From positions 224,352-288,351 of the forward strand of contig CAJJDP010000038.1 in NCBI GenBank assembly GCA_905182995.1: 64,000 nucleotides of DNA, written 5' to 3'. The notes below the pieces were generated by a model. The model ran no database searches. It was not told where the DNA came from and worked only from the letters and a program-made list of their open reading frames with translations. This document shows positions 24,490 through 37,372 of this stretch, in pieces. This DNA is from Paramecium octaurelia. Lineage: Eukaryota; Ciliophora; Oligohymenophorea; Peniculida; Parameciidae. Made by a program: the position numbers and the translations under genes. Every line of letters begins with the position of its first letter. The first letter of the stretch is position 1.

Positions 24490-25039
24490 TCATAATCTTC
24501 TTCCTCTTCTACCTCCAGGTCTTCTAGTAGAATCGGTTGGGATTGGAGTAACATCTTCAATTCTTCCGATTTTGAGTCCCAAACGAGCCAATGCTCTTAA
24601 AGCAGCTTGAGCACCAGGTCCTGGTTGTCTGGTATCGACACCTTGATATATGGGATGGACGTGATACCTCCTCTTGCTCTTAATTTAATATGCAAAGCAT
24701 TGATTTTGAGTGTTTTCAACTTCTCATAAACATCCTTGGCTGCTTGCATGGCTGCATATGGTGAGGATTCCTCTCTGTCAGATTTGACTTTCATTCCACC
24801 AGTGACTCTAGCCAATGTTTCTCTGCCTGTCAAATCGGTGATGTGAATGAAGGTGTCATTCCAAGTTGACAAGATGTGAGCAACTCCAAATACTAATTCA
24901 TTTCCTGCAACATTTGGTCCCAAAGTAGCAACAACTTATTGAGTTGTTTCCTCTCCGGTTTTCTTTCCCTTCTTTCCTTTTGGTTATTAAACAGGTTATT
25001 CTTTTTTGTCAGCCTTAATTTAATTGTTATTGTTACCAT
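24490..25039 (-). CDS. RPS14: 40S ribosomal protein S14 (uS11)
   Basis: The protein reads M-ADKKEQ...[55 protein letters not shown], then [19 protein letters not shown] and the conserved end [17 protein letters not shown]...GRRGRRL. A 23-nt intron follows directly after the ATG codon (25014-25036), which is why no uninterrupted frame reaches the start. A second intron of 26 nt (GTATCA...CAAG) sits after RARGG. Both are needed for the known protein. uS11 binds 18S rRNA at the small-subunit platform. About 125 bp divergent from the BAH-PHD gene. Confidence 0.97.
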
Positions 25040-25163
25040 CTCTAAAAATTAATTTAAATCTTTTTAATATAAAAAATAGAAATCCTGCAATTATTTAATT
25101 AATATAGACATTCTCTAAAAACATAACAAGGCACTCAACACTCAATAATAATTATTAAAATAA

Positions 25164-25888
25164 ATGAGCGAGGAAGAAAAGGCCAATCAAATCGGTTCCA
25201 ATACAGTGAACGAATTAGTGAAAAACGATAAATATGGCCATTTAATTTAACTCTACTTAAAGAAAGATCCCACAAGGTATTACCATACTCCACCCTATTA
25301 TAGAATTAAAAAGTATAATAGCATTCAAAAAGGCAATAAAATATATCATGTCAATCAAGATGTGGCTGTTTGTGCCTTAAATGATGATATCTATTCAGCT
25401 AAACTCATTAAAATTTACTGCATCAAGGATCCTTCAGACACTTTCATTCCCATCATTTAAGTTTAATGGTAACTCTCTTATCTTCATATGTTAGGTATTA
25501 CTCTAAATAGGATCTTAAAATTGACTAGAAACTGCTTAAATGCATTTCTGATAAGGAACTCTTCTTTTCTACTCATTCAGAATATTTGCCTGCGAACAAG
25601 ATACAAGTTGGAATTAAAGTGCTCACTTTCGAAGAATACTCTGATCTTGAATTTGAAGAGGAAACAATCTTTTTCAGTAGGGCTGCAATAGATCTAGATT
25701 CAATGGAACCCAGACCCAATATTAAATTATGGAAAAAGAGTTGTGTTTGTTAATTGCCATAAAACCCTGATCTGTAGATGATTCAGTGTGATGAATGTGA
25801 TAACTGGTATCATTTGGATTGTGTCGAACTTCAAGATCAAGATATCACTAAGATTGATAAGTATTTATGTCCAAGATGTAATAAATGA
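25164..25888 (+). CDS. BAH-PHD chromatin reader
   Basis: Starts MSEEEKANQIGSNTVNELV. A BAH-type domain covers roughly residues 50-180: GNKIYHVNQDVAVCALND, IYCIKDPSDTFIPIIQVQWYY, YLPANKIQVGIKVLTFEEY and the FFSRAAIDLDS strand. A PHD finger follows: CVCQLPQNPDLQMIQCDECD, WYHLDCV, KYLCPRCNK with the Cys4-His-Cys3 pattern, ending at TGA 25886-25888. One 26-nt intron near 25469 lies between VQW and YYSKQD. The short BAH plus PHD layout matches plant EBS/SHL proteins, which read histone H3 methylation (family knowledge). A nuclear role is therefore likely, but the mark recognised is not predictable here. Confidence 0.85.
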
Positions 25889-25933
25889 TTTTTCATATAA
25901 ACAACATTTTTTATTGTACTAAATGTGTATATA

Positions 25934-26501
25934 TCATTCTGCAGCAAATTTGTTTTAGGTTTTCTTGGTTCTCTAAGCCTTGTTCTTCTCTCTTCTGTCG
26001 TTTTATTCTTTCTCGATCTTGTCGACTCTGACTTTCTCTTATTTAGTTTCATGAATTGCCTCGATCAACACCTTCTTGTTCTTATATTGATTACCCTTAG
26101 AAGCCAAATAGAATTCGTGATATCTACTTTATTAACATTCATTACTATTATCTATCGATTTTCTTTGCTGCTCTGTATTTTCTAAGTAATCTTCTCAAAA
26201 CTCTTTGTCTTCTGATCCAAAGAACTTTGGTTGGCATTCTTGCCTCTCTTGTACCTCTTCTCTTACCAGTACCAGTGTGTCTACCTCTTCTCTTTGCTTC
26301 AAGGAATCTTCTTGCTCTAGCTCTTGAATGAATTGTTCTCAATCTTCTCATAATCAAACCATCTTTAATTAATTTTCTAATTGACATTCTTGAATTTGCA
26401 AGACTGATTTCACTTGCTTCATTTGGGTCTAACCAAACTCTGTTAACACCAACCTTTAATTATGTTGAAGCTAATCTTTTTTAGAGACGAAGGTTAACCA
26501 T
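25934..26501 (-). CDS. RPL19: 60S ribosomal protein L19 (eL19)
   Basis: Reads [92 protein letters not shown] and [14 protein letters not shown], a full match to eL19. A 19-nt intron (GTAATG...AAAG, about 26123-26141) then joins to [19 protein letters not shown] and a charged C-terminus ending at TGA 25934-25936. The tail is Lys/Arg/Glu-rich as usual for the family. The gene is convergent with the BAH-PHD gene (45 bp). Confidence 0.97.
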
Positions 26502-26723
26502 TAAAAAATAATATCTAAATTTTTAAATTTTTTTCACATGCAATCACATTATTTATCTAAAAACCATATATTTTTATCTTCCCCATCTCAATTTGCTCAG
26601 ATATCTCAATTATCTCCCATCAATTTTTACCAGACTTCTAATTGGTCATCTCATATAATTAAATGTAACTATTATTTTAGTTACATATAAATACCAGATG
26701 AATTAAATTGGAAAATTAAAAAA

Positions 26724-27726
<1,003 letters not shown>

Positions 27727-27730
<4 letters not shown>

Positions 27731-28236
27731 ATTTCGATTATTCTAAATTTGAGTCTCAAACTCCTGAAAAGGCAATATTTTAAGAAAAAATCACAAACAC
27801 TATTCTAGTTAATCTAGATAAGGACATTATATTCTAGGTACCCAAGACTCGAAAACCAGTTTAAATAAGGTGGGATAGGATTCCCTAAGACAATGGGATT
27901 TCTTTTCTGATCCTTACCCGTCTACCTGATAAATATTAATATAATCTATAAAGGATATCTAACACTGAATCATCTGAATTGGATTCTGATTTTATGTTGA
28001 GAAAAATCCTGAAAGGGGTAGTTCAATTCAGTTTCATCGTTGAATTAAGGAACTCATTCTGAAAATTTAGATGTCATTCATACAAGGATGATTTTGATGC
28101 ATTTTTATTATAAAATCTAAATAAACTAAAAAGATTTTCAAACATTTTAAAGAGGCAGATTAATTTATTAACTAAAGGGTTAGGAATTTCTAATAGTCAC
28201 ATTCGAATTAAAAAAAAATAAGCAAATATCAAATGA
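27727..28236 (+). CDS. Hypothetical protein with an in-frame TGA
   Basis: Frame MNFDYSKFESQTPEKAIF continues through VQIRWDRIPQDNGISFLIL and KGVVQFSFIVELRNSF to TGA at 28060-28062. The same frame resumes as KFRCHSYKDDFDAFLLQNL and LLTKGLGISN to a second TGA at 28234-28236. Both halves look coding. No single GT...AG intron across the TGA keeps the frame (candidate lengths are not multiples of three). Trp at the TGA would fit the context, so a TGG-to-TGA change or read error is the simplest reading. The shape vaguely recalls a PX-type lipid-binding domain, but this is weak. The ATG overlaps the kinase stop. Confidence 0.5.
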
Positions 28237-28980
28237 TATATGTATGATATAATATCTATTTTTTATAATATGTATTTAAAAATAATCCAATAGGGACACA
28301 AATTTATGCACAACTGTGTAAGATATCTAATACTCTGATTAATATTAAATTATTTTCAATACAAGTAAGATTAAAAATGTTTTAATAATTAAAAAAAAAC
28401 TTAAGGAAATCATATGGTGCAATCATAATTTTAACAAAAATTGCTCTGTGTAAAATGACGTTAAACTCCATTTAGTTATAATAGAAATGTTAATAATAAG
28501 AGAATCATCCACCCCAACCAAATCACTTATTTTGTTGAATTTAGAAGTTTTTCAAAAGTAATAGTCAAAGAATCACATGCGTTATATTATGTTTGAGGTC
28601 CAGTTAGCAAAACAGAATAATAATTAATTAAAAAATTATGATTTTATATTAACTCATATAATTATTGGATTTATAATAATTTAATTAATGTTACAAAAAT
28701 TAAAATCAATACATTATATGTAAAAAGAGAACATAATAATTATATTATAATATTTATGAGCTAGAGAATTGTTAAAGAATTTTATATTTCCATGTTTTTG
28801 GCTTAATAATTGATAAAAATAATCTAAAGTAAGGTATTTGATTACTGAAATACTGAAATTCTTCTTCTCTCAGAGCTTTTAGAAGGTGAAAGAGTTCATC
28901 GGAAAGGATTTGAGAGAGAATATAAAAGCATTTTCAATTTATTCATTTTTAATAATTAATCAATACATTCTTAAAAGCAA
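28237..28980. other. Intergenic, AT-rich, no gene seen
   Basis: About 740 bp with scattered poly-A/T and no sustained coding frame or RNA gene that I can identify. The last 100 bp before the kinase start at 28981 presumably carry its promoter. Confidence 0.5.
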
Positions 28981-29802
28981 ATGCATAGCAAAATCACTCT
29001 GCTGAGTGAAGGATCCTCATCAAATGTGTTCCTCACTGAGGATCCTAATTACGTAATGAAGGAATTTAAATCTTCACACCCTAATTCATCGAGATTGAAG
29101 GAAGCTCAAATTTTAGAACTTCTTAAAGGAGAATTCGTGGTAAAACTGATAACCTTTACAGATAATTACTTAATATTAGAAAGACTGCAATCTCAAGATT
29201 TGTTCGAAGTAGTAAAATCCAAAAATCTCAATCTTCAGATACTTAAGGAAATATGCAAAACTCTAATAAGAATAGTAAACTCAATTCATAGAATGCATGT
29301 GGTACATCGAGACATCAAGTTGGAAAACATACTAATTGACAAAGCTGGTAGATTGGTCTTATGTGATTTTGGATTCGCTGAGTTGCTAACTAGTTGCACT
29401 GTCAAAAGAACTGTGGGCACTTAGAGTTATATGCCTCCAGAGTTGCATCAAGAATCATTATTAGGAGGATTGAATAGTGAAAACATCAATACTCAAATTC
29501 TAATTAAATCTGATGTTTTTTCACTTGGAGTTACAGTGTTTTAGATCATTTTAGGATTTCAGCCATTTGTATCAACTAAGCCAAGTGCGAATTGTAAACT
29601 CTGGAAGCTAATGTTACAAAAGAAATGGCCATAATATTGGGCATTAGTTTAAAAGTTGAGTTAACTTCAAATTGATCCTTTGACTTAGAACTTCTTGGAA
29701 TAATTTCTACAACCAGATTTTACATCAAGATGCTCTTTGGATGAAATATATTGTCATCCATTTTTGAATGATGTTAAAGAAGATGTTCATTTAATTTTCT
29801 GA
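28981..29802 (+). CDS. Serine/threonine protein kinase, 273 residues
   Basis: An intronless gene encoding just a kinase domain. Motifs are LLSEGSSSNVFLTED (glycine loop with Ser replacing Gly), YVMKEFKSS with the lysine, VVHRDIKLENILI, LVLCDFGFAELL, VGTQSYMPPELHQ and SDVFSLGVTVFQIILG. Position 29422-29424 is TAG read as Gln inside the activation segment. The catalytic residues are intact, so activity is expected. The N-lobe is short and the C-lobe ends HPFLNDVKEDVHLIF. Ciliates carry many such lineage-specific kinases; no subfamily is assigned. Confidence 0.88.
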
Positions 29803-30109
29803 TATATTATTAATTGTAAATTAAATTCAGCCTTTGTACATTCACCTAATTCAGATAAAATAGCATATTGCCAAATTAATATATAAATATTGATAAATAA
29901 TGGGAAACAATAAGAAAAGTTGAGTGATTTGAGATATTCAAATAGATGAGGTTATCAAATATTTATGAGTTATTTGAGTGTGTTAAAATATAATTAATTA
30001 TGATTATGATTGTACACTTTCACATTTCTAGTTTTAATTATATAATAATCACTTGGAATAGAGAGATGTGAAGAACATAAAATATTAAATCTTTTAATTT
30101 TTTTTTTAA
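29803..30109. other. Intergenic, no gene seen
   Basis: About 300 bp between the kinase stop and the P1 start. A T-run of about 9 lies just upstream of the P1 ATG. No coding frame. Confidence 0.5.
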
Positions 30110-30501
30110 ATGGCAAGAGCATAAAAAGACACTAGACCAATTGCAGATTAAAACACATCAGAAGCTGCATGCACATATGCTGCTCTCATCTTATATGAAG
30201 ACAATTAAGAAGTAAAATCTATTATTAAGAGAAGATCAATGCAGCAAAATTGGCTCAAATCATCAAAGCTGCTAATTTGAGAGTTGAACCAATTTGGACT
30301 AAAGTATTCGAAAAGGCACTCAAAGGAAAGAAGGTAGGAGACTTATTACATGGAAACAGTGGAAGTGCACCTGCTGCCTAAGCCGCTGCAACAACCACCA
30401 CACCAGCTGCATAATAGACTAAAGCTCCTGAACCTGCTAAGGAAGTTAAGAAAGCTGAAGAACCCGAAGAAGATGTTGATATGGGAGGCTTATTTGATTG
30501 A
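30110..30501 (+). CDS. RPLP1: 60S acidic ribosomal protein P1
   Basis: Starts MARAQKDTRPIADQNTSEA, followed by CTYAALILYEDNQEKINAAK, IIKAANLRVEPIWTKVFEKA and LKGKKVGDLLHGNSG. An Ala/Pro-rich hinge precedes the acidic end EEPEEDVDMGGLFD, a close version of the eukaryotic stalk-protein tail that contacts elongation factors and the sarcin-ricin loop region. One 20-nt intron (30212-30231) joins NQE to KINAAK. Length about 122 residues, near normal for P1, with a slightly extended N-terminus. P1 rather than P2 is chosen from the LILYEDNQ...IWTKVFEKAL pattern. Confidence 0.93.
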
Positions 30502-30753
30502 TAACATCATCATTCGTACATTAATATTCAAATATTGAATGAAAAGCATCACTTTCAAATTGAAGTTATTGAGTACCTCCTCAATACAATCTCGAGTATT
30601 TTAAACAATTTACTCTTAATTCTATTGTTTTGAATTCATCGGAATACCTTTTTCTTAAAATCACTTAAAAACACATTCATTTATTCTAAACCCATAGAAG
30701 GAGTTATACTCTATAATATATTACTAAATATTCTTAGTTTTATTATAAACATT

Positions 30754-32144
30754 TCATTCTGGCTTATCATATTTTTTATATTGTTTCACCATGTCGTCGA
30801 TCTTCTTTTTCATCTCTACACTTAACTCATCACTTTCATGATCATTTTTCTTCTTTTTTTGCCAAAATTAGTAGATAAATACAATGAAGATTGCCACCAA
30901 GATCATTGGAAATCTGAAAGATTCCATTAAGGAGAAAGAAGAACTCTAAGGCATAGGATAATGAGTCAATTCCAACTATCTAATTGTAGTCTTATTATTC
31001 GAAGTGTAGAACTCATAAGCATTACTGGTTTAAGCATTGATCTTATGTGAGCGTATGGAATAGTATTAATACCATAATCTTTGATCATCCAAAGATGTTA
31101 GATAGAGAACCTCATCTTAGTATAGGGACTTATATAGGGACGTGTTATAGATTTGCAAAGTCTTATCATATCCAATCAAATATGAATTGATTACTCTGAT
31201 ATTCTTTAGTTTTTGTAAGGTGGGAATCTTGTAGGATACTAAGTTTCATTTATTTATTAATATTTACTTGAACATTCGTGATGCTTCCCAGACTTTATTT
31301 GATATATTAATATATCCTAATTGGATAACAAGACATAGATATTTTAACTGTAGATGTTCTCCTAATATATTGAAACTATGGAAGCTGCAGGCTGATCACA
31401 CTTTGGAGTTACGATGGTTAGGGATACAGAATTCAAGAAGCCAATTTATTTCTCTGTTTAAAACATAATATGAGGATGTCTCCTTAATAAGTTTAGGATT
31501 GTGGTGGTTGATATGGTATTTTTGTTTTATAATGTGCCATTCTAAAAGTAATAAGAAATTGCTCCATTTTCATCACCAACCAAAAACACTCTTGTGTTTC
31601 GACCAGAATTAACTAATATTGAGGTTGCCATGTGATTGAGCTAAAAGCTTGATGCCCAGGTCAACTCTATTTCATGATAAAATCCATTCTTGTCAATTCT
31701 ACGAATGTCATCAATTGGTTCTTCTTTGATATTTTTATCAATAATGGTCATGTTGATTATTGTTAGATTCCTTTCTGCATCGTACAATCCAATATAAAAT
31801 TCATCCACATTATGCAAAATATCTGTCATCAATATATCACCTGTATGATTGTATTATGCTATTATCGTTCCTAATTAATTTATTATCATTATTTCATTAT
31901 CACTTGATTTACAAACGAGTAATTATGAGGAGGGATAATGCAATTATTTTAAATGGAATAAATGAATGTCGATTATATCTTTGTCCATTTCAAATATGTT
32001 TTTTATTTTGACTCCATCCAGAAATCTCTTTCTTGCTTCAAAGTACTCAATATTTTAAGTCAACTCTATTTAATTTTCGATGTATTTTAACTTATCATAA
32101 ATTGAGCAATTTATATATGAGAGTAATGCTAACAAAAATAACAT
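30754..32144 (-). CDS. Type I membrane protein of the secretory pathway
   Basis: The N-terminus MLFLLALLSYINCS is a clear signal peptide. A luminal domain of about 380 residues follows, with strand-rich segments such as LLVCKSSDNEIMIINQLGTI and TRVFLVGDENGAISYYFQ that recall a beta-propeller, and many Asn-x-Ser/Thr sites. A single transmembrane helix RFPMILVAIFIVFIYQFW lies near the end and a short Lys-rich cytosolic tail ends MVKQYKKYDKPE. A 29-nt intron near 31237-31265 joins HHECS to YKIPTLQKL. No family recognised. The gene starts 16 bp after the stop of its upstream neighbour on the same strand. Confidence 0.75.
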
Positions 32145-32160
32145 TCAATAAAATTTATAT

Positions 32161-33177
32161 TCAATAAAATTATTCCCTTGAGTTTGCTAAACTGCTCAAA
32201 CTTATCATCCCATTAAACAGTTCCTATAATTTTTGCGTTTCCTACTATCTTACTGACATTAGATCTTATCTGACCTTTTTTCAAATAAACGAATTAATTA
32301 CCCTATCAATCTCAGACTTGATTTTGATATCGCTCTCCTCCTTCTAATACAAGGATTGGATCTCCTTTTTTAATTGATCGTTTTCATCAGTTAAACTCCT
32401 ACACCTCTCCTCTTAATCTTGCAATTTTTAATTTAATTATAAATAACATTCCTTGTACTCTTATAGTCTTTCCATTTCATTTTTAAAATCTTTGGTAACC
32501 ACCTACTTGAATTGTTCTATTTGTTTGTTAATCTCTTGTTTACTTTACTTCATGTCCTAATGAAGTTTCCTCCTCTCTGATTTATAGTATTTTAATTTTT
32601 CCTATAACTTTTCATTCTCAACCCTCAAGGGTTCACATGAAAATAGGATCTCATCCAATTTCAGTATCTCAGTCTTCAATCTGCTATTCTCTTCTCCTAA
32701 AAGAATTAATTGTTCTTATAATTATCTTTGTTTATCTTCGTTCTGTATGTACAATGTCTATAAATTCCTTATTATTTTCTTACATTCAGAGTGTCATTTT
32801 CTTATCTCAAATGATCTATCATATCCTTCAATTCAATCATATCTTTTATTAAACTGTCTTTTTCTAATTACAATTTATTCATTCGATAAAAATCCTACTC
32901 CTTCTTCTTTGTCGAACTCTAATGCACCTCCTTTAATCGCTCATTCTCTTCCCACAATTCATTTACTTAGCTCTGCAAATCAACTATCACTTGATCCTTC
33001 TTTAAGAACTCATTCTTCAATAATTCCATCTATCATTTATCAAATGGAATGCAATACCTTTTCCCTTTGCTCCTTCAAGAGATTGATATAATATTATTCT
33101 TGCTCAATCAGTTTCATCTCATTAAACCTATGATTCTCATGACTCTATAAGAACTACATAAGTTATTACGAAGCCAT
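32161..33177 (-). CDS. Coiled-coil protein
   Basis: Starts MASQQLMQFLQSHENHRFNE and is almost entirely coiled coil: YYINLLKEQREK, NELWEENERLKEVHQ, LEKDSLIKDMIELKDMIDHL, EEERCRSLTDENDQLKKEI-like heptads and a tail LQELFNGMISLSSLANS. Introns of 28 nt near 33030, 26 nt near 32733 and 27 nt near 32282 each contain or follow TGA and are required. No globular domain is visible. It lies between a golgin gene (20 bp upstream) and a secretory membrane protein (16 bp downstream), all on the minus strand. A tether or centrosomal role is possible but unproven. Confidence 0.75.
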
Positions 33178-33197
33178 ACAAAATAATTTATAATAAA

Positions 33198-34470
33198 TCA
33201 ATTCATCATATGTTTATTCATTTACTCAACTCTACTGATAGGTCTATCCAAATTCATATCGTTCAATTGTGGCTACTTGAGACAAGCGAAACTATCACTG
33301 ATGAGATTCTTAGCATTCTTAAGAAAACCCCTCTCTCTTGCCTAATCTATCCTCCTTTTCTCTTCATTGGACATCTTCAATATTGTCATAATAGCATTCA
33401 TTAAAATGGTTGCCTCTTTATAATTTCTAGTTTCTTAATATAAAAAGTATTTGTAAACCACATTCTTCAAATATTCAAAATTAACATTTCTGCTATCACC
33501 ACTCTCCTCTTTATTCTATATAGTTTAATCTGTTTATATCTATTTATTTGATATCTGTTTGTTTAAAACTATGTCTTATTGTTTTAAAGCAGCATCTTGC
33601 TCAAATGGATTAATTTCATCATAATCAGGAGTTGGAGTCTCGTAACTCTTTTAAATAACCTTAACAGTCTCTGCTTATTTTTTAGATTATAATTATGATT
33701 CCAAATCTTAGATTTTTATATTCTGCTTTTGAATCTCTTCCAAGAGTTTGTCAATCTATTATTTGAACTTTAATTATTCATTCATAAGATCTGAGGAGTT
33801 TATTTTGTTTGCTCTATCTGGCTATTGTAATTGTAATTCCTAGACCATTAGTTAGGTTTTCAAATTTGCATTGTCTTCTTCCAATTAATGAAGAGTTTGC
33901 AATTGCTAATTTTTAATCTGTATTATGTCATTAAGCTCTATAATCTCTTTGGCCAATCTCGTATTATTGACATCTAGATCATTTATTTGCTGTTTTAGTT
34001 GTTTGATGATTTATTGAGTCTTTTGATCTGTGTTTTACCCTTGTTTCTCTATCATTTAACGATATCTCTCTTCTAATTGAAATTTTTCATTATTAGTTTC
34101 TTTAATCAGATTTGTTAAAGCCTTGGATTTGTCTTCATCCTTTTGCTTAAATAAATCCAGAATTTGATTTTGATCAAATTATCCTATTTTTATCAATATA
34201 TAAAACCCAAAGGCTTCGATTCAAATTTGTAAAGTTCATCATTCAAAACCGATGAGATTGCTTAAAACAAAGTCTCTCTGTCCTTTGCTATTAGTTTATA
34301 TTCCTTATAGGTCTAAACATATTTCTCAGATAATTTATCTAATTTTTTGGTAATGGTTTTGTTTTCCTTTATCTTATCATTTATTTAGTATTAAATACTT
34401 TATCCTTCAATTATGAAACTAATACTTCTTTGCTCAGATCGTCTAACGCTTATTCATTGTTTTCTTACAT
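33198..34470 (-). CDS. Golgin-like coiled-coil protein with C-terminal GRIP domain
   Basis: Starts MQENNEQALDDLSKEVLVSQ and is mostly coiled coil, with a break near KPDYDEINPFEQDAA. The C-terminal block NVNFEYLKNVVYKYFLYQET and ATILMNAIMTILKMSNEEKR fits a GRIP domain: the EYLKNVVxKY motif, the second hydrophobic helix and the SNEEKxR ending. GRIP domains bind Arl1 and place golgins on the trans-Golgi. Introns of 26 nt near 34384 and 23 nt near 34200 bring the frames together; the stop is TGA 33198-33200. The start is the first ATG in frame. Function as a trans-Golgi tether follows from the family and is not shown here. Confidence 0.82.
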
Positions 34471-35112
34471 TTAATTAAAATAAAATAATCAAATTAGAAA
34501 AATTATACAACTCCATTATATAATTCCTTCTTGGAAACACGCAAGGATAGTGACTTATTTTTGTTTTATCTTCACTTTCATAAATAATTCTAAAAACTTT
34601 TAAATACCACTTTGCATTAAACAAGGAAAAAGGAATTGAAGTTTTTGATAATAAAGCACGGTGATCTCTTAATTTTGATGATAATGACACATTTGCAAGT
34701 ATAAATACCTGATTTTGATAAGAATAAGGTTCGGTTAAACTTGAGATTCTAATTTAATAAAGACCTATTAAAACTAATAGAATTATTCGAATAATTTCAT
34801 TAAATATCTTAAGAATATCAATTTTCAATCGCTAAAATAGTATAAATTAGACTTGGAAACAAAGCTTTTGGTTTGATTTAAACAATATTTACTAGATACA
34901 AAAAGATAATTTTATATACAATTAAATACATAAGAATATTAGGAATTGAGTATAAATACCTTGATACTCCGTTTTAATAAGAATATAGGAAATTATTATT
35001 TCTGTCAAACGATAATAAAGATTTGCCTTCCTTTTCTAGAATTTCTTAAATTCAATAAGGGCAAATATATATAATATCACTTTTTTGCAATTGAATTATT
35101 TAAGTAACCACT
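34471..35112. other. Intergenic, no gene seen
   Basis: About 640 bp of AT-rich sequence between divergent genes. Repeated short phrases like ATAAATACCTGATTTTGATAAG near 34704 and ATAAATACCTTGATACTCCG near 34953 are only partly alike. No coding frame is sustained. Confidence 0.45.
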
Positions 35113-35682
35113 ATGTAGGGAAATATAAACAAATTAAGATAAATAATAATAGATTGTTTCTATATTAAAATAATCGAAATTCTAGGACGACATATACAAA
35201 CTTGAAGGAGTTCTATTTTTTAAGGACAAGAACTTTGTTCCTAAATACATTTTATGTTACTACTTTACATATCTACGTTATTACTAAAATACAAGTACAA
35301 TTCTAATTGATTTAGATTATAGATTATATAATATTGGATTTATGATTTATTTCTATTGAGTCATGCGACTTTCTGGGATTTTTGTAGTTTTTTGAAATTC
35401 TAGCCTTAACTCGGTAAAGATAATCAAAAAATACTTCAACCAAATATAGACCAAGATGCTATAGTAGAACTTAGAAGAAGATTCAGATTGTATCATACAG
35501 CACTAAGTTAAATTGAATAGATTAGAGAGATATGCTAATTAGGACTTTCTGCTATATACATTGTGGGAGAAGGTATATATTGATTGTTTATAATTTTAAA
35601 GTATATTTCTATCGGTAACTATGGGTACATGTTGATGGGAATTCAATTCCAACAAATCGTTTAGGAAGAAGAACATATTTGA
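35113..35682 (+). CDS. Probable gene, possible PH-like domain, exons uncertain
   Basis: Several fragments look coding but the frames are not fully joined. They are KFQDDIYKLEGVLFFKDKN, ILIDLDYRLYN, then YANQDFLLYTLWEK followed by a 28-nt intron (GTATAT...AAAG) and NYGYMLMGIQFQQIVQEEE before TGA 35680-35682. The first fragment resembles the opening strands of a pleckstrin-homology domain. The only ATG at 35113 is out of frame with it, so an intron or a sequence error is missing from my reading. The end is better supported than the start. It stops 28 bp before the membralin-like gene. Confidence 0.4.
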
Positions 35683-35710
35683 TAATGAATGATATTAATT
35701 AAAATTTATA

Positions 35711-37372
35711 ATGGAATTCGAAAAGCAATTATACAGGATTCATAAAAGAATACTATTTGGGTCGATGATACGAAAGATTTTTACTGCTGGCGCCTATCTC
35801 TTTTCAACACTAACATTTTTGGGACTCATTTTCTTATTTTTATTACAATTCAGAGAATAGTACAAAGATTTCTTGAACCAAGAGTATATAAGTATAAAGC
35901 ATATTCAAGAATAGATAATTTCAATAATGAAACCATCTACATTTTCAATGTAACTGATAGCTAATTAGTAGAGAAAAATGAATCATATCTCTCAATGAAG
36001 TTTACATTTAACAAAACCTTTCTTTATATGAGTAATGAATTTCAACAGAAATATAATTTCACAGTTGAAACTCATATGGTAGATATAGATTCGTACACTA
36101 AAGGATTTAATACTTTTTTGTGTATGGCATCAGATTTAGAAACTATGTTTATTATTGATTTTCTTGATTTCCTTGATGCCAATTAAGATGGCGATATACA
36201 ATTAATGAATTAAAACACAAATGAGACTTGGAGTTGGAATAAGCAATAGCTTCAAAGTTTAATATTTTATAAAATTTAGGAAAAAAAGTTGTTGCTTATG
36301 ATGAAAGAATCTACACAACTGTAACAGAGTTTATCAAGTGTGTTTTGGGAATATTTCTGCAATCAATTGTAGCCTCAATTTACATGAAGATGTCCATAAT
36401 ATGTGCTCCTATTTTAATAATATACATGAGTATTTGTTTATAATTAAGCTAAAAGTGAGTTGCATGCAAATCTGCTAGAATTAAGATATATAGGCACAAG
36501 CCTTAATTGACGCATTTCCTTGGGTAGGCTAATATTTGACTATTTTGAATAGAAATCAAAAACTAAAAAAGGAGCTGCTCAATGCTTTTATTTATATGTT
36601 GATATTATTTTACTTGGTCTACTTTTTGTAATTCAGTGGCTATAATAGTTCAATTCAATTGTTCGCAAAAAGCTACCCAAGAGGATTGAGTGAAAACTTT
36701 TTCTCGTAATAATAATCATTATTCTTATTAGATCATTTCTATTAAATGAATTTGTGAGTATCATATTTTTGAGAACTAGAGCATCCCTCTATTTTGTGCC
36801 CAAATACATTGTCTTAACCTATTTGCTGTTCATCTATTACTTTGAATCTACGTTATATGGATATTACAACCTGGCCTTTTAAATTTGCATCTTCTCACAA
36901 TTTGCCATAATTTCCTTCTTTGTGCTCAACTTTGAAATAGCAGCTCTAGATTGGCCTACAGAATCTCCATACACACCTACACTTGATCGTCCACGAGTGT
37001 ACTACTGTCCATTGTTCAATATGAATTGGGTCAATGACATTCCAACTCTATGGACTATGTTCTTCCCTCTTTGTGGAAGAAGGTATATATATATCGAACA
37101 ACCTTAGGTTCTTCTAAATCTAGAATTTGGCTCTAGTCGATAAAAATTACATCTTATTAAACAATCTGTTGAATCAAGAGGAACTTCTAGCTGTTGAAGG
37201 GAATGCTCCTGCTTAAGTTCCAAATCTGTTAGTCCATGCGGAATAGCCTCAGCAAGAACAGGCCAATAATTAACCATAGGCTCAGGATGGTTAAAATAAT
37301 TAGTAGTTTGTAATCAATGTAGATAATATACTTGGAAATGATTAGCCATAACAACAGAATTAGCTTTTGTGA
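35711..37372 (+). CDS. Membralin-like polytopic membrane protein
   Basis: Starts MEFEKQLYRIHKRILFGSM, with a first transmembrane helix AYLFSTLTFLGLIFLFLL. A luminal region with Asn-glycosylation sites follows (FNVTDSQ, ETIYIF). More hydrophobic segments lie near SIICAPILIIYMSI, LNAFIYMLILFYLVYFL and NEFVSIIFLRTRASLYFVPK-IVLTYLLFIYYF. The DAFPW, NEF...RTR and final FFVLNFEI blocks correspond to conserved parts of membralin (TMEM259), a component of ER quality control (family knowledge). Introns include 26 nt near 35889, about 33 nt near 36338, 26 nt near 36706 and 25 nt near 37083. The tail is Gln/Asn-rich. The family call rests on motif order and topology. Confidence 0.6.

Noticed and set aside
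25837-26185. Overlapping frames on both strands around the RPL19 C-terminus
   Set aside because: Explained by the basic C-terminal exon of RPL19 and the end of the BAH-PHD gene.
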